A program made the position numbers and the translations under genes. From NCBI GenBank assembly GCA_030633145.1, contig DAOVTM010000092.1, positions 1 to 10,942 of the forward strand: a stretch of DNA of 10,942 nt. The letters run 5' to 3'. Positions 6,769 to 10,942 of this stretch are shown here, piece by piece. Position 1 is the first letter of the stretch, and each line of letters starts with the position of its first letter. This DNA comes from Desulfobulbaceae bacterium. GTDB lineage: Bacteria > Desulfobacterota > Desulfobulbia > Desulfobulbales > Desulfobulbaceae. The notes below the pieces were generated by a model. That model had not been told where the DNA came from. It saw only the letters and a program-made list of their open reading frames with translations, and made no database searches.

Positions 6769-7638
6769 AGGAGTCAAACTTTCAACCCCGTCATCTGTAA
6801 CCAGCAGGGTCTGTTCAAATTGGGCAGACAGCTTCCGGTCACGGGTGACTGCCGTCCAGTTGTCGTCCAGGATGGTCAGCTCCTTGACCCCCAGGTTGAT
6901 CATCGGCTCAATGGTAAAGACCATGCCCGCAGTCAGGGGAATACCGGTGCCTGGCTTGCCATAATGGGGAATTTGGGGGGGTTCATGGAAATCAAAACCA
7001 ACCCCGTGTCCGACAAACTTGCGCACCACTGAACACCCCTCTCCTTCGGCATACGACTGGATGGCCCAGCCAATATCGCCGATCGTGTTGCCCGGTTTGA
7101 CTGCGGCAATCCCCCTTCTCAAACACTGGAGGGTAACATTGACGATCTTGACCCCGTCCGGGGCAACGTCTCCGGCCAGGAAGGTCTTGTTGGCATCAGC
7201 GTAATACTCCTTGAGGATGGAGGTGACATCGACATTGACAATATCACCGTCCTCAATCACCCTGTTGCCGGGGATGCCGTGACAGATGACCTCGTTGATG
7301 GAGACGCAGCAGCTCTTGGGAAAACCGCTGTAATTCAACGGAGCCGGAATAGCAGAATTTTTTATGGTGAACTCATGCACCCAGGTATTGATCTCGTTGG
7401 TGGTGATACCCGGTTTGAGCTTTTCTTCAACCATCTCCAGGGTATCCAGCACCAGACGGCCTGCCCTGCGTATTCCGTCAATGTCTTGCTTGTTTTTCAG
7501 CCTGATGCTATATTTACGTTGATACAGAACCGCAGGGTCGAGCTGGCCGGATCTTTTCTTTAAGCAGCATTTTTTATATTTCAAACCACTGCCGCAGGGG
7601 CAGGGTGTGTTGCGACCGGTTTTTTTTGTCTGTTTCAT
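6763..7638 (-). CDS. map: Type I methionine aminopeptidase with N-terminal SEC-C zinc motif
   Basis: A 291-aa cytosolic metalloenzyme (peptidase family M24A) that removes the initiator Met from new proteins. Residues 8-28 carry a SEC-C-type zinc motif, C-x-C-x8-C-C (Cys13, Cys15, Cys24, Cys25; TPCPCGSG), an N-terminal extension seen in some bacterial MetAPs and absent from the E. coli enzyme. The catalytic domain (about 45-291) has the expected catalytic His120 (EVICHGIP) and metal ligands Asp137 (VNVDVT), Asp148 (YADANKTF), His211 (GHGVG), Glu244 (FTIEPM) and Glu275 (QFEQTLL). All are present, so it should be active. It is encoded against the vgrG genes: convergent with the 255-aa gene and divergent from vgrG-2. 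No clear Shine-Dalgarno sequence precedes the ATG, but an in-frame stop lies a short way upstream and the SEC-C motif begins close to this Met. Confidence 0.95.
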   Translation of the reverse strand: MKQTKKTGRNTPCPCGSGLKYKKCCLKKRSGQLDPAVLYQRKYSIRLKNKQDIDGIRRAGRLVLDTLEMVEEKLKPGITTNEINTWVHEFTIKNSAIPAPLNYSGFPKSCCVSINEVICHGIPGNRVIEDGDIVNVDVTSILKEYYADANKTFLAGDVAPDGVKIVNVTLQCLRRGIAAVKPGNTIGDIGWAIQSYAEGEGCSVVRKFVGHGVGFDFHEPPQIPHYGKPGTGIPLTAGMVFTIEPMINLGVKELTILDDNWTAVTRDRKLSAQFEQTLLVTDDGVESLTPF

Positions 7639-7782
7639 TGGGAGTTCAGGAGTTAAATTGTTCAGCGGTTTGAATTATAGTCATTTTCAGAAAACAGTAC
7701 AATTAAAATTATGATACAACTCTCTGATTTTCTCTTTGATTCACTTAGAGTACTGAAAAAAATTTTCTTAACGGGGTAAACA
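7639..7782. other. Divergent intergenic region between map and vgrG-2
   Basis: This 144-bp AT-rich region must hold the promoters of two divergent genes. The map promoter candidate is listed separately. For vgrG-2 the best -10-like hexamer is TATGAT (7710-7715), without a good -35 at 17 nt. CAGTAC (7695-7700) and GTACTG (7750-7755) form a spaced inverted pair that could be a regulator site, which is speculative. Confidence 0.4.
7674..7702 (-). promoter_or_regulatory. Candidate sigma-70 promoter for map
   Basis: On the minus strand, TTGTAC (7702-7697) is followed after exactly 17 nt by a perfect TATAAT (7679-7674). Transcription would start near 7667, giving a leader of about 29 nt before the map ATG at 7638. 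The -35 element matches the consensus only in its first three bases. Confidence 0.5.
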
Positions 7783-10596
7783 ATGGCGTTATTGACGAAA
7801 AAGAAGTTTTCTTTTCATTCCAAAGGAATGGAGAATGACACCTTTGGGGTTGTCAGCTTTGAAGGGGAGGAGGCCATCTCCAGGCCCTACCAGTTTGAAA
7901 TTTTACTTATCTCTGAAAAGAAAAATATTGCCCCCTTAAAGGTGCTGCGCAATCCAGCCATCTTCACTATTCATCGAGACCGGGAGGAGGATGTTGATTT
8001 TAACGGTATCCTGATGCAGTTTGAGGAAATGCAGGAGTTTAACGGATATTTTTTCTTCAAGGCCGTGCTGGCGCCAAAGCTCTGGTGGCTTTCGCTCACC
8101 CATCACAACCAGGTATTTCTTGACCTGACCATCCCGGAAATTATGCAGACCGCCCTGGAAGACGCTGACCTGGCCGCAGGCCTGGATTTTGAGTTTCGCC
8201 TGCAAAACGACTATCAGCCGCATGAGTATATCTGCCAGTACGGTGAGTCCCACCTCAACTTTGTCTCAAGATGGGCTGAACGGGAGGGAATTTACTACTT
8301 CTTTGAACAGGAAGCGCACGGGGAAAAAGTGGTTTTCACCGATACCAAAATTTCCCACACCGATTTGATACTGGGCAAAACCCTTATCTATCTGCCCCAG
8401 AGCGGACTGGATGCCCTCCACACCAAAGAGGTCCTTCAGGATTTTCTCTGTAAACACTCCATGCTGCCCCAGCGGGTGCATCTCAAGGATTATAATTACC
8501 GCAAACCCTCCCTGGCAATGGAGGGAATGGCCGAAGTTGATCCAGACGGACGGGGCGAGAATTATATCTATGGTGAACATTTCCACAGCCCGGAAGAGGG
8601 AAACCGGCTGGCCGAAATACGAGCCGAAGAGCTGTTGTGCAGGAAGTCAGTTTTTTATGGCAAAAGCTCGGTTCCCTTTATGGTGCCTGGCTTCACCTTT
8701 GACCTGACGGATCATTACCAGGAGGTCTATAATCGCAAGTACCTGATAAGCGACGTCAGCCATGAGGGACACCAGACTGGTTATCTTGTTTCCGGACTCG
8801 GCAACGTACTCACGCCCCGGGATGAGCAGATGTTTTATGCCAACACCTTTACCGCCATCTATTCGGATAAGCAGTTTCGACCGGAGATAGTGTCGGTGAA
8901 ACCAAAGATATCTGGCACCATCAATGCTCGGATTGACGCAGCAGCGAGCGGCCAGTACGCGGAACTTGATGAACAGGGCAGGTATAAGGTGATTCTCCCC
9001 TTTGACCTTTCCGGCAGATACGGGGGCAAGGCATCTGCCTGGTTTCGCATGATGCAGCCCTATGCCGGGGCAAATCAGGGGATGCACTTTCCCCTCCATA
9101 AGGGAACCGAGGTGATGCTGACTTTTGTGGATGGAGATCCTGATCGACCGTTTATTGCCGGGGCTGTGCCGAATCCTGAGACGGCCAGCCCGGTTACTGC
9201 TGGCAATCAGACAAGGTCGGTGATTAGCACTGGAAGAAACCATGTTGATACCTCGGTGGGTGCTTCTGAACGAGTCCGAGGTGATGGTACTGATGATGAA
9301 AATTTTATTGAATTTGAGGATTTGACAGGGGAGGAATATATTTGGTCCTACTCTGATGGCAGCCTCTGGTTTGAAGCGCAAAACCGTTATGGCGAGTATC
9401 GTGTCAAAGAGGCTGAGAGTGGTTTTTCTGATAAAGGAAGGAGCCGTGATGAGTTGTTGGACGAATTTCCTGCATCTTATAATCCAACAGGAATGCTTGA
9501 CAGGCATGCAAAATATCCAGATGACCATGATGATGCAGGAAAACCTGTTATACAAACTAATTTTTATGAGAACGTCTTCAAAAACGCCCATGTCCACGTC
9601 TCTTCTTTGGATACAGTGAACACTCAGGAGGGAAATATTTATGATTTTGGCGGGTATTGGAATTATAATCTCGGCAACTGTTATGTTGAAGGGCATCTGA
9701 ATCAAAAAGCAATAGTCAATGCCCGGTGTAATGTTGATCTATTAGATATCGGCGGGCCTAATTGGTCTTCCATTGAATGGACGAGACTTCCCGGTAAATG
9801 TGATAACCTTGAGGGAATAACTGAGGCGAATCTTGAGATTGGTAAGAATGAAGATGATGAATCTGCTTTTGCGAATGACGGAGTCTGGGTGGATAAAAAT
9901 TTCGGCAACGCATACACTTTAACAGAAGGTCATACTATAGATGTCACCAAGGGGGATTCCCTTGAAGTTGAGCATGGAGGAACGCATGTGGAGTTGGTGT
10001 TTAGACATCATGGAGATGTTGGTGATGAGAACCATAGTATCAGGTCATGGAACCGGAGACATAAAGCTGGTTCAGAATCAAAAAGCTGGAATTCCGCAGG
10101 AAAAAAGCTTAAAGATAGCTGGACGACGTATGAAGGTGCTTATACAGTCGTGACTGGTACTTTGGAGTGGATCTCGACCAAATCTAACACTATTAGTTTT
10201 GGATCAAGTGATTCCGGGACAATTTATTTCGCAAAACAGTCAGCCAAAAATTTTAAATTTGCCGTTAGCTTTTCACTGGATGTCAGTGCAGCAGCTTCCC
10301 TTGATATAGAGTTCTCACTTGCAGCAAAGGCTAAAATAGGCATAGGTGTCGGTTTTGATTTTGAAATGTATTGGAATCCTGCCTGGAAACTGGAGTTGAA
10401 GGATTACGAATTTAAACTTCATGGTCCCAATACTAAATTGACCAAAAAAGAAGCAATAGAGGCGCAGCTCCAGGGGTTGCTTATACAAGATATGAAAACG
10501 TGTCTATCAAAGGAGGAACTCGATCTGACAAAGGCTACTATAAAAGCAATAAAAAATGATATAGAAATTAATGGCTCACTCTTTTTTCATTTGTAA
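7783..10596 (+). CDS. vgrG: VgrG-family spike protein with divergent, AT-rich C-terminal module (vgrG-2)
   Basis: A 937-aa paralogue of vgrG-1. Residues ~5-345 are the gpD/gp27-like base (TKKKFSFHSKGMENDTFGVV, HNQVFLDLTIPEIM, QYGESHLNFVSRWAEREGIY) and ~376-466 the gp5-like OB fold. Over the 76 residues from AELDEQGRY to AVPNPET I count 65 identities with vgrG-1. After ~470 the two proteins share nothing obvious. The module here has an acidic linker, aromatic-rich segments (EEYIWSYSDGSLWFE; YDFGGYWNYNLGN), a VgrG-like NFGNAYTLTEGHTIDVTKGD stretch (706-725), a Ser/Lys/Trp-rich part (~747-785), a strand-rich hydrophobic stretch (826-866) and a Lys-rich helical tail (883-926). Base composition falls in this part. 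GGGG at 7773-7776 serves as the ribosome site for ATG 7783. No catalytic toxin motif is recognised. It acts at the tip of the Hcp tube by family role. Confidence 0.92.
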   Translation: MALLTKKKFSFHSKGMENDTFGVVSFEGEEAISRPYQFEILLISEKKNIAPLKVLRNPAIFTIHRDREEDVDFNGILMQFEEMQEFNGYFFFKAVLAPKLWWLSLTHHNQVFLDLTIPEIMQTALEDADLAAGLDFEFRLQNDYQPHEYICQYGESHLNFVSRWAEREGIYYFFEQEAHGEKVVFTDTKISHTDLILGKTLIYLPQSGLDALHTKEVLQDFLCKHSMLPQRVHLKDYNYRKPSLAMEGMAEVDPDGRGENYIYGEHFHSPEEGNRLAEIRAEELLCRKSVFYGKSSVPFMVPGFTFDLTDHYQEVYNRKYLISDVSHEGHQTGYLVSGLGNVLTPRDEQMFYANTFTAIYSDKQFRPEIVSVKPKISGTINARIDAAASGQYAELDEQGRYKVILPFDLSGRYGGKASAWFRMMQPYAGANQGMHFPLHKGTEVMLTFVDGDPDRPFIAGAVPNPETASPVTAGNQTRSVISTGRNHVDTSVGASERVRGDGTDDENFIEFEDLTGEEYIWSYSDGSLWFEAQNRYGEYRVKEAESGFSDKGRSRDELLDEFPASYNPTGMLDRHAKYPDDHDDAGKPVIQTNFYENVFKNAHVHVSSLDTVNTQEGNIYDFGGYWNYNLGNCYVEGHLNQKAIVNARCNVDLLDIGGPNWSSIEWTRLPGKCDNLEGITEANLEIGKNEDDESAFANDGVWVDKNFGNAYTLTEGHTIDVTKGDSLEVEHGGTHVELVFRHHGDVGDENHSIRSWNRRHKAGSESKSWNSAGKKLKDSWTTYEGAYTVVTGTLEWISTKSNTISFGSSDSGTIYFAKQSAKNFKFAVSFSLDVSAAASLDIEFSLAAKAKIGIGVGFDFEMYWNPAWKLELKDYEFKLHGPNTKLTKKEAIEAQLQGLLIQDMKTCLSKEELDLTKATIKAIKNDIEINGSLFFHL

Positions 10597-10757
10597 AGGG
10601 GAACCACGTTTTCCGCGCTGAGTTTCCTAAATTGATCAGTAGAAAAATTTTTCAAGAAGGGAACAGGTTTATGTATTTTTTGCTTTTGAAGATTCTCCTT
10701 ATAGGTGTGATGAGGAAAAGCAGGTGCTTGGGAATGAGATAAAACTACCACATGAAT

Positions 10758-10761
10758 GAGG
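10758..10761 (+). promoter_or_regulatory. Ribosome binding site of vgrG-3
   Basis: GAGG lies 7 nt before ATG 10769. It favours this ATG over the second in-frame ATG two codons later (10775). Confidence 0.55.
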
Positions 10762-10768
10762 TTATCCA

Positions 10769-10942
10769 ATGACCATGCTCACCAAAAAAAAATTCTCATT
10801 TGCCTCCAGAGGCGCAGCTAAAGAAACTTTTGCAGTTGTCAGCTTCACCGGCTTCGAGGCAATTTCCAAACCTTACCGGTTTGAAATATTACTTGTCTCG
10901 GAAGATACTTCCATAGACCCGCTAGTCATCCTGGAGCATCCG
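10769..10942 (+). CDS. vgrG: VgrG-family protein, 5' end only (vgrG-3)
   Basis: Only the first 58 codons are inside the window; the frame is open to the last base. The protein starts MTMLTKKKFSFASRGAAKET and continues FAVVSFTGFEAISKPYRFEI and LLVSED, which aligns without gaps with the vgrG-2 N-terminus (LTKKKFSF, VVSFEGEEAISRPYQFEILLISE). It is therefore a third member of the array, closer to vgrG-2 than to vgrG-1 at this end. It lies 172 bp downstream of vgrG-2 on the same strand. Its C-terminal module is not visible. Confidence 0.9.
   Translation, partial: MTMLTKKKFSFASRGAAKETFAVVSFTGFEAISKPYRFEILLVSEDTSIDPLVILEHP

Noticed and set aside
6739..7032. 97-codon plus-strand frame starting in the 14-bp repeats
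   Set aside because: It is antisense to the conserved catalytic domain of map, and its start only exists because of the tandem repeat.
8647..9705. Long minus-strand open frame of about 350 codons opposite vgrG-2
   Set aside because: It lies wholly within a well-supported plus-strand vgrG gene, has no recognisable domain, and its product shows the odd composition expected of an antisense frame.
1..10942. tRNA, rRNA or CRISPR arrays
   Set aside because: I saw no cloverleaf-like sequence with a T-loop consensus, no rRNA-like segment and no regularly spaced direct repeats; the only tandem repeat is the 14-bp triplet.

Overview
The window is typical of a Gram-negative bacterium carrying type VI secretion (T6SS) genes. 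Gene content and protein style (VgrG paralogues in series, a SEC-C-tagged methionine aminopeptidase, a compact-cluster iron-sulfur flavoprotein, a secreted beta-helix protein, decayed transposase fragments) would fit a deltaproteobacterium such as a member of the Desulfobulbaceae/Desulfobulbales. That placement is an inference: there is no rRNA or other phylogenetic marker here.

Left part (1-3123). The 3' end of a right-handed beta-helix protein enters from the left edge and is followed by a small hairpin terminator. The next 720 bases hold no intact gene but are not empty. They contain a decayed transposase N-terminus on the minus strand (1220-1333), the frameshifted C-terminus of an EcsC-family protein on the plus strand (1338-1489), and a REP/REPIN-like inverted repeat (1532-1591). 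Two intact accessory genes follow: an iron-sulfur flavoprotein-type NAD(P)H oxidoreductase and a YehS/DUF1456 protein whose best start is an internal GTG.

Right part (3124-10942). This is a vgrG array. vgrG-1 (944 aa) has the standard gpD/gp5 spike base, then a helical, hydrophobic insert and a C-terminus of short beta repeats broken up by acidic linkers. It is followed after 12 nt by an unrecognised 255-aa protein that is probably co-transcribed. A housekeeping-type methionine aminopeptidase gene (map) lies on the minus strand, tail-to-tail with that gene; a triplicated 14-bp repeat covers both stop codons. From the other side of map, vgrG-2 (937 aa) diverges. Its front half is a close paralogue of vgrG-1, but its last ~450 residues are unrelated in sequence and more AT-rich. 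A third vgrG begins at 10769 and runs off the right edge.

Taken together, the right part looks like a spike-diversification locus: a conserved trimeric base is reused in successive genes with different C-terminal modules, probably cargo, tip or adaptor-docking domains. No Hcp, PAAR, TssB/C, ClpV or recognisable toxin/immunity pair lies in the window, so whether the products serve a T6SS or a related contractile system must be read from outside it.
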